Part shown: positions 11,922 through 23,964 of the stretch, piece by piece | How the letters are laid out: each line of letters begins with the position of its first letter | How positions within the stretch are numbered: the stretch's first letter is position 1 | Assembly (NCBI GenBank): GCA_964017185.1 | Contig: OZ024874.1 | Location: 14,937,957 to 15,001,956 of the forward strand | Reading direction: 5' to 3' | Source of the DNA: Rugalucina vietnamica | Lineage: Eukaryota; Mollusca; Bivalvia; Lucinida; Lucinidae | Length of the DNA: 64,000 bases | Made by a program: the position numbers and the translations under genes | The notes under the pieces: model-generated | Seen by the model: only the letters and a program-made list of their open reading frames with translations | Told to the model about the DNA's origin: nothing | The model's database searches: none

Positions 11922-12148
11922 TGAGCAATGACGCGAGTAACCTGTCTTCGGGCTTTCAGACCAGGTCCAACACAAACTTGCCTGTGCAGTCACCGAAGAA
12001 GATTAGAACCTCGAAATTTCGGACATAAGAAGAAGCGGGGCTGTACTATTCGTCAGCCAAAAACAAAGGCCCCGATCAGCTATGCAGCTGCTGCACAGCT
12101 GATCTGCGTCTTTGTTTTCACATGTGCAAAATTTCTAGTGACAAGACT
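11922..12148 (+). mobile_element. MITE family A, copy 8
   Basis: Diverged ends (TGAGCAATGACGCGAG). The internal landmarks remain. The core CTATGCAGCTGCTGCACAG is nearly paired. Confidence 0.65.
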
Positions 12149-12369
12149 TGGATACAATCAGATGTCACAAAGCATTACAGCGATGTATTCAACTTTGATT
12201 AAAACAGATGACAGCGCTATGTCCCTTGCCAGTTAGCAAATTTGTGATAGAAATTACATCAACTTTTACCAGAATTCCGATAAAATGGGATATTCAGAGC
12301 AGGATAGTTCTACTGAGGAGTTTAAGTAACAGATTACATCTATAGGGGTATATTAGCATATCAAGCACA

Positions 12370-13235
12370 GTTGGTCACAGTAGGGCACCAAGGCGAGCAA
12401 GAACAGTTGAAGTGCTTCAAGCCTAGCAGAACAGTTGGTGTGCACCAAGTCTAGCAAGAACAGAAACTGTTGGTGTGCATCAACCCTAGTGAGAACAATT
12501 AATGTGCACCAAGCCTTGCAAGAACAGCTGAAGTGCTACAAGCCTAGCAAAGACAGAGTTGGTGTGCATCAAGCCTAGCAGAACAATTGGTGTGCACCAA
12601 GCCAAGTGATAACCGTTGGTGTGCACCAAGCCTACCAAGAAAAGTTGGTGTGCAACAAGCATAGTGAGAACAGTTAGTGTGCACCAAGCCTTGCAAACAC
12701 ATTTAGTGTGCACCAAGCCTAGCAAAGACAGAGTTGGTGTGCATCAAACCTTGTAAGAACAGCTGGAGTGCACCAAGCCTAGCAAAAACAGTTGGAGTGC
12801 ACCAAGCCAAGAGATAACCATTGGTGTGCACCAACCCTAGCAAGAACAGGTGGTGTGCACCAAGCATAGTGAGAACAGTTGGTGTGCACCAAGCCAAGCA
12901 AAGACAGAGTAGGTGTGCATCAACAGCTGGAGTGCACCAAGCCAAGCAAAAACAGTTGGTGTGCACCAAGCCAAGTGATAACAGTTGGTGGGCACCAAGC
13001 CTAGCAAGAACAGGTGGTGTGCACCAAGCATAGTGAGAACAGTTAGTGTGCACCAAGCCTAGGTAACATATTTGGTGTGAACCAAGCCTAGCAAGCACAG
13101 TTGGTGTGCACCAAGCCTAGCAAACACAGTTGGTATGTACCAAGCCTACCAAGAAAAGCTGGAGTGCACCAAGCCCAGAAAGAACAGTTGGTGTGCACCA
13201 AACCCTGCAAGATCAGTTAGCGAGCACTAACCCTT
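12370..13235. repeat. 29-bp minisatellite, about 30 units
   Basis: The unit is close to ACAGTTGGTGTGCACCAAGC followed by CTAGCAAGA. Period is 29 bp, with some longer units that contain AAGACAGAG. Units differ by point changes, so it is not freshly expanded. Open frames in several reading frames are by-products. It lacks the conserved-repeat/variable-spacer pattern of a CRISPR array. Confidence 0.9.
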
Positions 13236-14588
13236 GTCTTCAGAAGTTTAAAGATTCAATTTTTATTTCAGACTCTAGAATATGCTTGCACTGATTGTCA
13301 GTTACTGTGTGTATGTGCGTGGTTGGGGTTGGGATAAATGATAAAGTTTGAGTCTTTATGTATAAACATGTATGGTTAGCGATAAACAGGCAAACATTCT
13401 TAGTGGCTATATTACTGTCTGATCAATGTGTCAAAATATCTATCACAAGCTTTTAAAGCTGAGAACAATTTTTGACAACTTATCCTTCAACTATATAAAG
13501 CTCGGTTAATAAATCATTCTTATTTGCCAAGAATGTTATTCAGTAGTCCATAAGAAGACAGCCAAAATGTAACTTTCTAATTACCCCATCATCAATTTGC
13601 CATAAATTGTCCAAAATTCAGTAGAAGAACATAACAAATCGCTTAAATTCAGAATGTTTCTGACATTTTTTCTAGAAATAAAACAAATATATTCAGGAAT
13701 AACTGTTTTGGGGCCAAATATTTCTGGCTAGTACTATAGAACACTTTTCCTAAAAATACTTTTGGTGTAAAATAATGTATTGAACTGTCTGTGATGAATA
13801 TACAAGGGATGTCCAATTAATTGGAATTTGAAAAGCACTTAGAAATAATGATACAAGCACATCAGCATATAACTCTCTGGCGGGGATCCAGATCAGGCCA
13901 AAATAAAGTTACCATATTCATTCTATTTTGCGCACATGCTCCAATAGGCACACGCCCAGGTCTAGTAAACCGGTGTTTTACGCTTGTTTTATCACTGTGG
14001 ACACCTTATGCATAATACCTCATAAGACGCATTTAACTTGTCCTCAAATGACCTGGCAATATTCAGAAAAAAAAAAATGGAACACTTAAAATGACATCAT
14101 AATTCATATTTTTTATAACACTTCAGCATTTTATGTATTTCATTCTTTTGTAATTAGCTCTAATTACCCGTAGAAATTTTAATCACAGGCTTTCGGAAAA
14201 AAATAAGAGCACAATAAAAAAACAAATATGGTAAATTTCCAACTTGTCTGATAACCTCAGTGTCAAGGCTAAATAGAGAAAAAAGATCACATAGATTGCT
14301 TTCATTGAAAAAAACAAATACCATCAAAAATAGTTTTCTACAATTAGAAACAAATTATTGTTCCCATGAAAGCTTGACAATCAGACAATCAAAAACCTAA
14401 AATAAACTTAACTTGAAATGATCCGTTAGGCTGCAAAAAGTAAGCATTATGTTAGCAAACCTATGCAGTGTACTGCAATGCCCTGTAAAAATGACAATTT
14501 TAAAATTAATTTATTTAACATGTATTTGGTAGAAAACAATTATTGCAGATTTGAAAACTACCTCAGGGAGGTCACAAGCATGTATTTT
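13236..14588. other. Unassigned spacer
   Basis: AT-rich sequence with no recognisable repeat copy, exon or RNA gene. Confidence 0.35.
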
Positions 14589-14800
14589 TCATTACGAAAA
14601 TATGCCCATGCAATATACAGAGATTTTTTCAACTGAAAAAAAATAAAAATTTCATTAGAAATTTTTTTATATCTTTAATAATGTTCAAAATATTGATTGC
14701 AGGTACATGTTAGAACCGCCTCTCCGAGTACCTACAATCTTTGTTTTGGATCAAAACTAAGAAAAACAGGCACACCCCTGCAAATCCCATCTTCACTATA

Positions 14801-15217
14801 TGAGCCGCCTCGTGGGAAAACCAACAATGTGGTTTCTGAACAGGTCCGACACAAACCGGGCTGTACAAGCATAGAAAAGAGCTAGAAGCTTGAAATTCCA
14901 GATTTAAGTAGAAGAGGAATTGTACTATCCGATTAGCGAAAACAAAGGTGCTGCATGCGCGGATCCAGAGGGGGGACCGGGGGTCCGGACCCCCCCTGGA
15001 ATTTGAAAATTTTACCTAAAAAAAGGTAATTTCTGGATTTTTTGGGGGGTTGGACCCCCCCTCATCTGTGACCAAAAATTACCATTTTCGTTGGACCCCC
15101 TCTCATGAAAATTTCTGGATCCGCGCATGCGCTGATCAGCTTCGCAGTTACTGCGAAGCTGATCTGCGTCTTTGTTTTCGCCTATGCAGATTGTTGGTTT
15201 TCCCATGGGGCGGCTCA
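14801..15217 (+). mobile_element. MITE family A, copy 9, carrying a nested MITE
   Basis: Inverted ends are TGAGCCGCCTCGTGGGAAAA and its inverse. The core is of the TTCGCAGTTACTGCGAA type. It is inserted in a family C copy and itself hosts a 178-bp element at 14953-15130, giving the age order C, then A, then the nested element. Confidence 0.85.
14953..15130. mobile_element. 178-bp MITE with GCATGCGCGGATCCAGA ends and GCT target duplication
   Basis: The ends are exact 17-bp inverted copies (GCATGCGCGGATCCAGA). GCT lies at 14950-14952 and again at 15131-15133, and removing one copy plus the insert restores the family A sequence. The interior has G/C-runs and inverted AAATTTTTACC-like words. A 3-bp duplication fits PIF/Harbinger or CACTA types; the superfamily is unproven. 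Confidence 0.8.
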
Positions 15218-15272
15218 ATTATAAAAGTGGGGTTTAAGGGGGTATTTACAGCATGGACGTATTATCCTGATG

Positions 15273-16029
15273 TTCAACTAGAACATGAACATGAATGTAT
15301 ATCCAAAGCTTGAAAATGATTGATGCTTGTTGGATGGTCGTCTTTCTGGGAAAGAGCTCTTCATCTTGCTTGCCATTCATATTGTTTTATCAATATGAAT
15401 ACAATGTATGTTTAGGATTGTCTTTTTCTGTCCCACCTAGGGTCTCTGGGTTTGGATTTTTTATTCACTTGCTTCAATTCTGAGACATTCTATTCATACT
15501 TAAAGGCAGCAAAATTCTTTCTGGCATTGATTTTGTCATGGCACTTCAACTTTGAAGAAAAATTGACAATCATAGTTTGTCATGCAATTAGTAGAGCTGA
15601 AGCCTTAAAACCCAGTCTTAGTTACTTCTGACTGAGTCAAACTGAAATCATTCTGCCTTGTGTGTGAGATAACTTACGAGAATTTAACTTTGAAGAAAAA
15701 GAAATAATGTTATACAAATTATGTAATCCAATGAGAAATTCTACAAAACAAATTGAGAAGACAGTGCCTATGCATACAACCACTGCTTTTTTTCCCATAG
15801 CAAAGCCCAGAGCACTAGTGAATGCAGTGGGATTTCAATCTTTTCTCTCCAAATTCAATTAAAAGAGTCAATGCACATGGAATCACAAATCAATATGGCA
15901 GAATAATGTGACAAATCATTGTCAAATGTGAATTTCTGTCAAATGTGAATTTCAATTCACATTTTTTTTTTTTTTTTTTTTTTCATAAGGCTTCATTTAG
16001 AAAATATGAAAATTTAAACAAGAAAAATA
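15273..16029. other. Unassigned spacer with poly-T tract
   Basis: A run of 23 thymines lies at 15961-15983. AATTGACAATCATAG / CAAATGTGAATTTC short direct repeats occur. No gene or known repeat was recognised. Confidence 0.35.
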
Positions 16030-17042
16030 CCCGTACGAAAAACTCAACAGGATTCCACTGGTAGTCCAGTTAGACAAAGACAGGAGTCAGTGTGGAATCT
16101 GATTTTCAGCCTGATTCCTAACAGGACAGTGAGATGCTTGCATTTTCCACGTGGAATTTTTCTCTTTTCCACTTGGAAAATAAACAAAATTCCTGGTAGG
16201 ATTCCTGTTTGACAAAAATACTGCCGACCTAAATCTGTCTTTCATAAATGTGTAAATAATTAGGTGGTAAAACTTTGCAACACACAGGAAGCCATGAGGT
16301 TGGGCTTTTTCGGGGGCTTTTTAAACAAGATAGTCATTATTCTTTTTGTTTGATACTGACACTATGCTTGCTTTCAAATTTGGTGAAAATAAATGAGGAA
16401 CACTTTTTAGGAAAAGTGAGGTATGTTTTTCTTCCATTCTATTTGTGCATTGTTCTTTGTGAGCAAATTAACTATTCTTTACCTTTTGGTTTTCAAAAAA
16501 TTCCCCACCCACCTCTGATCATGTACAATTTTTAATCAGTCTTTTTAAGGAAGTTTCTAAGAATTGTCATTGAAAATGACATTTATCATTACTACTCAGT
16601 GATACAAGCATTTTTATAACAAAATATAATGGCTGCATCTATGGATATAAGATACACTAGCCCCTTACATTTCCTTTGTTCAAAAACTTTCATATGCATG
16701 TGTTTTCAAAGAGGTCATTTCTATGCAGGCATATAGCAGGAATTTGCTCCATATTCATAACAGGATTCATGCCAGGAATCTGCTCTAAATTCCTGGCAGG
16801 ATTCCTGCCAAAATTTATGGCTTATATTCCTGGCAGGATTCCTGCCAGTAATCTGGTTCAGATTCCTGGCAGGATTCCTGCTAATTTAAATATTTCGCTC
16901 CAGATTCCACAGGGAGTCCACACTGACTCCTGTCGTAATCTTTATAAGAAAAATCAAAGTGTTAACATGATTCCTGCCAGGAATCTGGTCTCATTTTCCT
17001 GTGGTAATACTGCTGTGTTCCTGTTGGACAATTTCGTACAGG
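16030..17042. mobile_element. 1.0-kb inverted-repeat element with TA duplication
   Basis: The ends are CCCGTACGAAAAACTCAACA and, reversed, CCTGTACGAAATTGTCCAAC. TA flanks both sides (16028-16029 and 17043-17044). GATTCCACWGGNAGTCC and its inverse lie inside the ends. Positions 16740-16890 iterate ATTCCTGGCAGGATTCCTGC. A 134-codon open frame here is repeat-derived. It is probably a non-autonomous Tc1/mariner-type element. Confidence 0.65.
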
Positions 17043-17044
17043 TA

Positions 17045-17431
17045 TTTGTTCACCGTGCCATGGAGATTTTAGATGCATGAACCCTTATGGAAAAGTACCA
17101 AAATCATACAGTGATGCTGTATGAAATCTGCAAAGAAATTGGGTTTCAAAAGCATAAATCAAACTAGTGTAAAACTTTTATAACTGTTGTGAGCCACATC
17201 ATTGGGTTACTAGTTTCTTCCGATTGACTGGTAACTCCAAGTCATGACCATCTTATGTCCAATAGAGCCAATGTCCACTATCATGCAGCAAACTAATTAT
17301 GGATACAAAACAAATGAGCTTGTCTGAACCTTCAGCTTCAATCATTTTCAAAAAGACAGGAATTATGCAAAGGATTTGGATACAGAAAAAGTTAGTCATT
17401 GTCACCAGTCCAGCTTCTCCATCAAATATTA
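17045..17431. other. Unassigned spacer
   Basis: Nothing recognisable except a degenerate TGAGCCACATC fragment near 17190 that may be a family A end. Confidence 0.35.
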
Positions 17432-17584
17432 CCGCTGCATCATGAGAAAACCAACAATGTGGTTTCTGAACAGGTCCGACACAAACTGAGCTGTGCAAGC
17501 ACTTAAGATGGCTACAGGCTGGAGATTTTGGATAAAGGTACTATCCGTGTAGCAAAAACAAAGGTGCTGATCAGCTTCACAGTT
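17432..17584 (+). mobile_element. MITE family A, copy 10 (left half only)
   Basis: It runs from the TIR (TGCATCATGAGAAAACCAAC) to the first arm of the hairpin (gatcagcttcacagtt) and then stops. The right half is absent. Confidence 0.7.
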
Positions 17585-17670
17585 TATATACCAAGCCAGC
17601 TTTCATAATAAGATACTTCCCTGAATTTTACATTTGGCCAAGACAGAAACTACAAGAACTGTTACTACAT

Positions 17671-18026
17671 GAGTTGTGACACAAGAAAACCAGTCTTTAG
17701 GATTTCCAACCAGGTCCGACACAAACCAACCTGTACAGTCTGGGGAAATGTCTAGAAGCTTGAAATTTTGAAGTTCAGAAGAAGAGAGATTGTATAATTC
17801 ATATGGCGAAAACAAAGGCACTGATCTGCAAGTTACTGCTTATCTGATCTGCACCTGTTTTCCCATAGGCCGAGTGCTGGTGTGTCAGGTGGTTTTTCTC
17901 GGTTCGCCCCACCTACTGATTGGCCCGTCTCATATGTGCTGAAATAATCTTAAAAGGGACAAAAAACTGAATTAAAAAAAAAAAGTTTTCCCAAAGGCGA
18001 AAATCCAGTTTTCTCATGTGTTGGCT
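17671..18026 (+). mobile_element. MITE family A, copy 11, split by a SINE
   Basis: Ends are TGAGTTGTGACACAAGAAAA and TTTTCTCATGTGTTGGCTC. The right arm is interrupted at 17881-17985 by a SINE. The hairpin core has decayed (tgcaagttactgcttatc). Confidence 0.75.
17881..17985 (+). mobile_element. SINE-like retroposon, second copy, with 13-bp target duplication
   Basis: TTTTCCCATAGGC (17868-17880) and TTTTCCCAAAGGC (17986-17998) flank the insert. The body matches the minus strand of the element at 10401: GTGTGTCAGGTGGTTTTTCT, CGCCCCACCTACTGATTG, then an A-rich tail. It is shorter at the 5' end, as is usual for truncated retroposons. Confidence 0.8.
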
Positions 18027-20337
18027 CTGTTATAATGAAGATTCTGTCAAGTTTTATGATGGGTAGATCAATATCTCATAATAATGTCATAAATATAATG
18101 TCCCGTTACTGAGTTATAGGAACTGAATTGTGAGAGCATCTAAAGTGTTTTTCTTTTGTCTGATAATGGTTTTTCGCAGATAGTTTGCAACTGTTTAAGT
18201 ATAGATGAAATATTTTCTTGACATAATTGACCATTTACTTTGTCATGTCATATGCAGCAAAACATTTTTGAAAACCGTTTAACAAATAAAAAAAGTTCTG
18301 ACCATATCTTTTGATATGAATAGAGATTTTCTGTACAAAAAAATCTCATGAAAGGGAGGTAAATATTTTCCCGCAAAAATTTGAAATTCTTGGTATGTCA
18401 TTATGATTGCTCAAAATCAATACAAAAATGACACAAATGATGGATGATCAAGTAAAACTTTTCTTGACTTAGTCATTTTCAAGATCGTGGTTATCTCCCT
18501 TGCCAATGCAAAGTCCCATTAAGGATTATACTGACACCCAGGCTGGAAATTGAGAGCTGTGAATCACTGGCTTCTGATTTTAAAAATGGAGGATTTATGC
18601 TAAACAAACTTAATTACTAATGGTCTAAATAGCGTCTGTATAATTTGACTCATTTTTTGAATTTGAACTACGCCTATGATGTCATAATAAAGGCGACATT
18701 ACCTTGAATTTCTATCAATTTCGTGTGACGTTTTTTGGTGCCATGACTTTGAAATTTGCAACACTGTGTTGATTAAAGCTGCATTTACAATGAAATTAGC
18801 ACAAAGTATGTTCTAAACTTTTTCTGAATATCAACATAGAAACTTTGCGCTACACATTCAAGTTCACCACCACGATTTAAAACCTACCTATGTTTTCCAT
18901 AATTATAAAATCACGAAAAGCAAAATTAAAGGGGTGGGTGTAACATAATCGTCTGTAGTATTTTTTCATTCTGGTAACCACATGTTTTTTTCTCATCCAA
19001 TTACTTGTTATAAGATGGTCTGTAACTGAAAGTTTTTTCGCAGAAATTTATCAGAGGGTTCTTGGATAATATTAGATTTGCTATGTAAACGAGGATTATA
19101 ACAAAATAACCAAAAAAATCACAAATTTACCAAATATTTGTTAGTAATACCACTTTTAGGCAAAGCTCACACCTGATCATGATTATATTCATTCAACAAT
19201 GTCTAGTCTTATTGAAATGTATGGTATTTGGATAGAACTACTTGTACTTTTCAAATTTTTCATTGCCAAAGTGTAGTAGCAACTAGCAGAAAACGGCCTT
19301 TTTCGGCACACGCAAAGGGTGTTCTTTCAATAGATATAACTCAAAATTAAACCTCTTGACCCCCATTTTTTATTTGCTCAGTACAAAGAAAACATTCTAA
19401 AGTAGCTTCAAAATAAAAAAAAAAAAAATTATTGAGCCGTTAAGATCGCCTTTGGGGTCGGTATCATCCTTAAAATTCATTTTGGCCATTAAAACTTTAT
19501 CTGTAGACCGATTTCAATTTTTTTTGCAGGTCCTATTAGGACAAACTAATATCAAGATTTTGACATGAAAATAACTTTCCTATTGTCCTCCACACAAAAA
19601 TTTTCTTCGAAAAACCACTATATGAGGCAACTTTTTAAAATTGAAGTCCTGGGAATACTGGAAATTCAGATATTTTCATTGTCGCATTTATTTTGTCAAT
19701 TTTCTTTGAAATTAGTCTAAAAAGCCAAGATCATTCTCTTGAAGTGAAGGTCAACTTTTCTGTACAAAGAACCGTATTAATCATACAGTAATTATCCAAG
19801 ATTTTGTAGAAACAAAAGCAATTTATTTTTTTTTGAAACTGTGCTTCCTTCCTGCATGCTGATTTCTCTTTCAAATCAGCCATAAATTTACCAAGCCATT
19901 CTGCTGTACAGACGTCCCAATCAGCCACAATTTCAATTATAGATTTCTCATCTGAGATGTATGGTATACTTATGCTATTTACTGCTATGACGGTCGTTAA
20001 CTCGGCGTAAGTCAGTTTCAATTACACCGGAAACATTTATCCCCTTCTCCAAGATGTTCCCAGACAGTTTATATTCAAATTCTGTGACAAATGAAAGTTT
20101 GTTATGTATCAGTATCCTAGTAAATTTCAGTAATCACAGCTTTCCTTCAAAATCATTACAGACAAGATCCAGATCATACAAAAGTCTGTTTTAAGCTTAT
20201 ACAAAAACATATCAACCAGGTCAGGTCCACGGGGGTTTGAAAACAAATGTACATGTATTACCGGTAGCTTTCTTTTGCTCCAAAAAGTCGGCCTCACTGT
20301 TGAGTCCTTGTTTCTGTTCTGTGATGCTTCTTATTAA
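18027..20337. other. Longest unassigned stretch (2.3 kb)
   Basis: No known repeat, RNA gene or supported exon was seen. A 96-codon reverse-strand open frame at 19731-20021 has a fairly protein-like composition (…CTAEWLGKFMADLKEKSA…) but no recognised domain or splice signals. It could be a relic of a mobile-element gene. Confidence 0.3.
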
Positions 20338-20574
20338 TGAGCCGCATCGTGAGAAAACCGGATTTTTGCCTAGGCGAAAACAAAGGCGCAGATCAGCTTC
20401 GCGGTAACCGCGAAGCTGATCAGCGCCTTTGTTTTCGCTACTCGGATAGTACAATTCCTCTTCTACTTAAATCCGAAATTTCAAGCTTCTAGCTCTTTTC
20501 TGAGCTTGGGCAGGCCGGTTTGTGTCGGACCTGGTCGGAAACCCCGAAGACCGGTTTTCTCGCGTCGAGGCTCT
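20338..20574 (-). mobile_element. MITE family A, copy 12 (well preserved)
   Basis: Core CTTCGCGGTAACCGCGAAG is perfect. Ends are TGAGCCGCATCGTGAGAAAA and TTTTCTCGCGTCGAGGCTC. TA lies on each side. Confidence 0.85.
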
Positions 20575-21150
20575 AATGAGCTTAAAAGGAAGCTTCTATT
20601 AGGCCAGAGAAAATTGATTATTAGATTCTTATCCAAGCTTTAAAAAAAATTCTGAGGTGGATGGGTATTTTTAATTTTAGTTTCAGTAAAACTGTATGTC
20701 ATTAATGCATTAAAAGCCACACAGACAATTAAATAAATGATATTTATACCTTATCTTGATTTTTTATTATATCTAGTTTTTGCTCTTTTCATAACCAATA
20801 AAAATGAATTTTGAAGGTTTTAAATGGACAGGTGGAGATGAAAATCTAAAAAATAATTTTCCCTGGCCTTAGAACCCAACAAATATTTATATAAAATTGC
20901 AGTAGACTAAGGGCAAGGAATGGTGGCCCATAAAATTGATTCAAGCCCTCCAATACTTTCTCCAGGATAGTTCTGTGATATTTGCCACTTTTAGTTTTGA
21001 TTGATGGCAGCTGGATGGCTACCTTGCCGGGAAAGAGCTAGCCATGTTGCTATTTATATGTTGTCAAATTCATTAATGAATCTTTGCAAGAAACAGAAAT
21101 TAATTATTGTCAAAATTGGTACTGAGCCACACCACTACCAAAACATCAAA
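20575..21150. other. Unassigned spacer
   Basis: AT-rich; no gene or repeat copy recognised. Confidence 0.35.
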
Positions 21151-21312
21151 TGAGCCGCATCATGAGAAAACCAGATTTTTGCCTTTGCAAAAAAAAAAGA
21201 CGCAGATCAGCTTCCGGATTAAGTCTCTAACAAGCTTCTGAGACTGTATAGGCCAGTTTGTGTCACACCTTGTCGGAAACCCCGAAGACCAGTTTTCGCA
21301 CATCGCAGCTCA
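21151..21312 (-). mobile_element. MITE family A, copy 13 (internally deleted)
   Basis: TGAGCCGCATCATGAGAAAA starts it and CATCGCAGCTCA ends it. Most of the hairpin is missing: the left arm stops at gatcagcttc and the sequence resumes at cggattaag. Confidence 0.75.
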
Positions 21313-21358
21313 AATTATCTGCTGTATTACATAAAGCAAGTGTTCTTATGCCTAGGTT

Positions 21359-21640
21359 CTCATTACGAAATTTTGCCCATGCAATAAACAGAGACTTTTT
21401 TAGCTTTGGAAATTGAAAATTTTCAGCTGAAAAATTTTGATATTTTTCTTATTTTTGCTCAAAACATAGATTGTGGGTACACGTTAGAACCGCCTCGTCG
21501 AGGCGGTTCTAAAGAGTACCCACAATCTATGTTTTGGAGCAAAAATAAGAAAAATAGGTATACTCCTGCATACCCCAGTTTTACTATATAAAAGTGGAGT
21601 TCAAGGGGGTATACATTTCACGGACGTGTTTTCCTGATGC
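21359..21640 (+). mobile_element. MITE family C, copy 2 (best uninterrupted copy)
   Basis: Ends are TCATTACGAAATTTTGCCCATG and its diverged inverse CGGACGTGTTTTCCTGATG. The central hairpin runs from about 21472 to 21534: GATTGTGGGTACACGTTAGA, then ACCGCCTCGTCGAGGCGGT. The hallmark GTTTTACTATATAAAAGTGG site is intact, whereas it is interrupted in copies 1 and 5. Confidence 0.8.
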
Positions 21641-21751
21641 TGTAATGGAATTGTCTGGCCGTACATATTTTAGCAGGAGTCAGAAATCAGTGAAAATTGT
21701 ATTTGACTTGCACCAACCTATAATCAATCTTATTACCAGACTGGCCCCATA

Positions 21752-21987
21752 TGAGCCGCCTCGTGGGAAAACAAACAATGTGGTTTCCGAACAGGTCCGA
21801 CACAAACCGGCCTGTAGAAGCACAGAAAGGAGCTAGAAGCTTGAAATTTCGGATTTAAGTAGAAGAGGAATTGTACTATCCGAGAAGCGAAAACAAAGGC
21901 GCTGATCAGCTTCGCGGTTACCGCGAAGCTGATCTGCGTCTTTGTTTTCGCATATGCAGATTGTTGGTTTTCCCACGAGGTGGCTCA
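21752..21987 (+). mobile_element. MITE family A, copy 14 (well preserved)
   Basis: TA flanks both ends (cccaTA | TGAGCC ... GGCTCA | TAttatgg). Core CTTCGCGGTTACCGCGAAG is perfect. Confidence 0.85.
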
Positions 21988-22062
21988 TATTATGGAATGA
22001 TCTTCCGCCAACTTTAAATCAAGCTCAATCAGTAGATTCTTCGTACATAAATCATAAATATT

Positions 22063-23757
22063 TTAAGTCCAATTCGCATGCCCAAAAAATACATGCGTGT
22101 AAAAATACTCTGATGTGTACATATATTCAGGTATGCAAATCAACCTGTGAGTAAATTCAAATTGCGTTCCCATGGGTTATTTTTGTCAGGGAATAGCCTA
22201 CAGGGCGACTAGGGAGAAATAGTCTACCTAATGAACAAACTTCTCCCTATTTTCAGCTGAGGGAGAAGTGAAAATGTATAGAATATATAGGCAAACCTGA
22301 AATTCAAGTAAAAACCTCCCAAATTTTTTTTGGGGAGAGACAAAACTTCTCCCTAAATTTCTTGGCTAGTTTGAACCCTGTTTATATGTAAATAAATCAT
22401 TTCTGGATTAAAACCTGTTCATTTAAAGTTTCTGTATTTGCAAAACAAGAAGAGGCTGCTTCAAGGTGTTCTTGTAGGACTTTGGCAGCAGAGGAGAATC
22501 ATGTTATGGTCAGGCTTAACCTTAGCAGTTATACAGTACTGTTCCCTATTTCCATCCTTTCACAAGGAATTACTGTTAAAATGACCCAAGAATCTTCACT
22601 AAGAATGATGCAGAAATAGCGTGGCTGTTTGCACTCCTTATGATCTAAAATGTGATGACTGGTGATAAACATATTTAGCAACAATGTCAACAGTGTCAGC
22701 AACTGTCATATAATCAGTTAAGAACAAAAAATGTAAAAATTCAGATATATATTGACTTGAAATAAAAATACTCATGGGTAAATTTTACTTTGCATTCGCA
22801 TGGGACTAAAGTCCAATTCGCATGCGCAAAAAATACATGCGTGTAAATATACTCCGGTGTGTAAATATACTCCGGTGTGCAAATCAACCTGTGAGTAAAA
22901 TTAAATTGCGTTCGCATGGGTTTTATCACCAGGAGTATTTTTGCATGTAAATTTATTATTTCTGGATTAAAACCTACTCACTTAAGTTTTCTCTATTTGC
23001 AAAACAAGAAGAGCCTGCTTCAAGGTGTTCTTGTAGGACTTTGGCAGAAGGGGTAAATCATGTTATGGTCAGGCATAACCTCAGCAGTTATACAGTTCCC
23101 TTCTACCATCCTTTCACAAGGAATTACTGTTAAAATGCCCCATTGGCCCAAGAATCTCACCAAGAATGATGGAAATAGTGTGGCTGTTTGCACTCCATAT
23201 GATCTAAAATGTGATGAATGCCAATAAACTCTTATTTAGCAACAATGTCTGCGGTTTCAGCAACTGTCATATACTCAGTTATGAACAAAATATGTAAAAA
23301 TTTGTTATCTAACAGCAGAATATTGACTTGAAATAAAGATACTCATGGATAAATTTTACTTTGCGTTCACATGGGACAAAATAGTAAATTTACACGTGTG
23401 TATTTGTAAAAATAAAATTTGCAGGAGTAAAGGCTTTACCCATATGTAAATATACTCTGGTGTGTATTTGCGTTCCCATGTGCCATTTGCTTAACCCGAG
23501 TAAAATTTGCACACCGGAGTATATAAATTTACATGCATGTATTTTTGGCGCATGCGAATTGGACTTTCATAGTAAATTTACATGTGTATTTGTAAAAATG
23601 AAATCTGCATCTGGTCAGACACAGGAGTAGATTTACCCATATGTAAATTTACTCTGGTATGTATTTGCATTCCCATGCGATATTTGCTTACCCCGAGTAA
23701 AATTTGCACACCGGAGTATATTTACATGCATGTATTTTCGCATGCAAATTGGACTTA
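22063..23757. mobile_element. Inverted-repeat elements with CCAATTCGCATGC ends
   Basis: AAGTCCAATTCGCATGCSC opens rightward at about 22065 and 22810, and its inverse GCATGCGAATTGGACTT closes at about 23567 and 23757. Each end is followed inwards by AATACATGCGTGTAAATATA and CTCCGGTGTGCAAAT. In addition ~350 bp beginning near 22385 recurs about 559 bp later (AAACAAGAAGAGSCTGCTTC at 22442 and 23001). The best reading is one long-TIR element plus a partial tandem duplication, or two nested copies. Confidence 0.6.
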
Positions 23758-23964
23758 AGTCGGAAACTGTCAAGAAAATCAGTGGTACTAACAGGTTACA
23801 AAGGCAGCAGTAAATAAACTAAAGCACACCGGCTATGAATCCATTCTGAATTTTTAAATCATGGGCTCGCAGCCTTTGAGATAAAGTTACAATGTTCATT
23901 GAGGAAAGACGTGCACTGGATGATGACCACCTAACTGGGAAAGAGCTATTTGTCATGTTCTTCA

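Larger units (their letters stand above)
14589..15272 (+). mobile_element. MITE family C, copy 1, split by a family A insertion
   Basis: The left end is TCATTACGAAAATATGCCCATG. The right end is CATGGACGTATTATCCTGATG, its diverged inverse. The central hairpin is largely deleted. At the ACTATATAAAAG site the copy is interrupted by a family A MITE (14801-15217) with TA duplicated. Confidence 0.75.

Noticed and set aside
12486..13098. Open frames of up to 131 codons with repeating LGLVHTNC peptides
   Set aside because: Translation of the 29-bp minisatellite; present in several frames on both strands.
12370..13235. CRISPR-like array
   Set aside because: Repeats are contiguous with no distinct spacers, and the host is eukaryotic.
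16676..17080. 134-codon open frame with IPGRIPA repeats
   Set aside because: Arises from the GGCAGGATTCCTGCC repeats of a non-coding element.
19731..20021. 96-codon reverse-strand open frame as a gene
   Set aside because: Protein-like composition but no recognised domain, promoter, splice sites or neighbouring exons.
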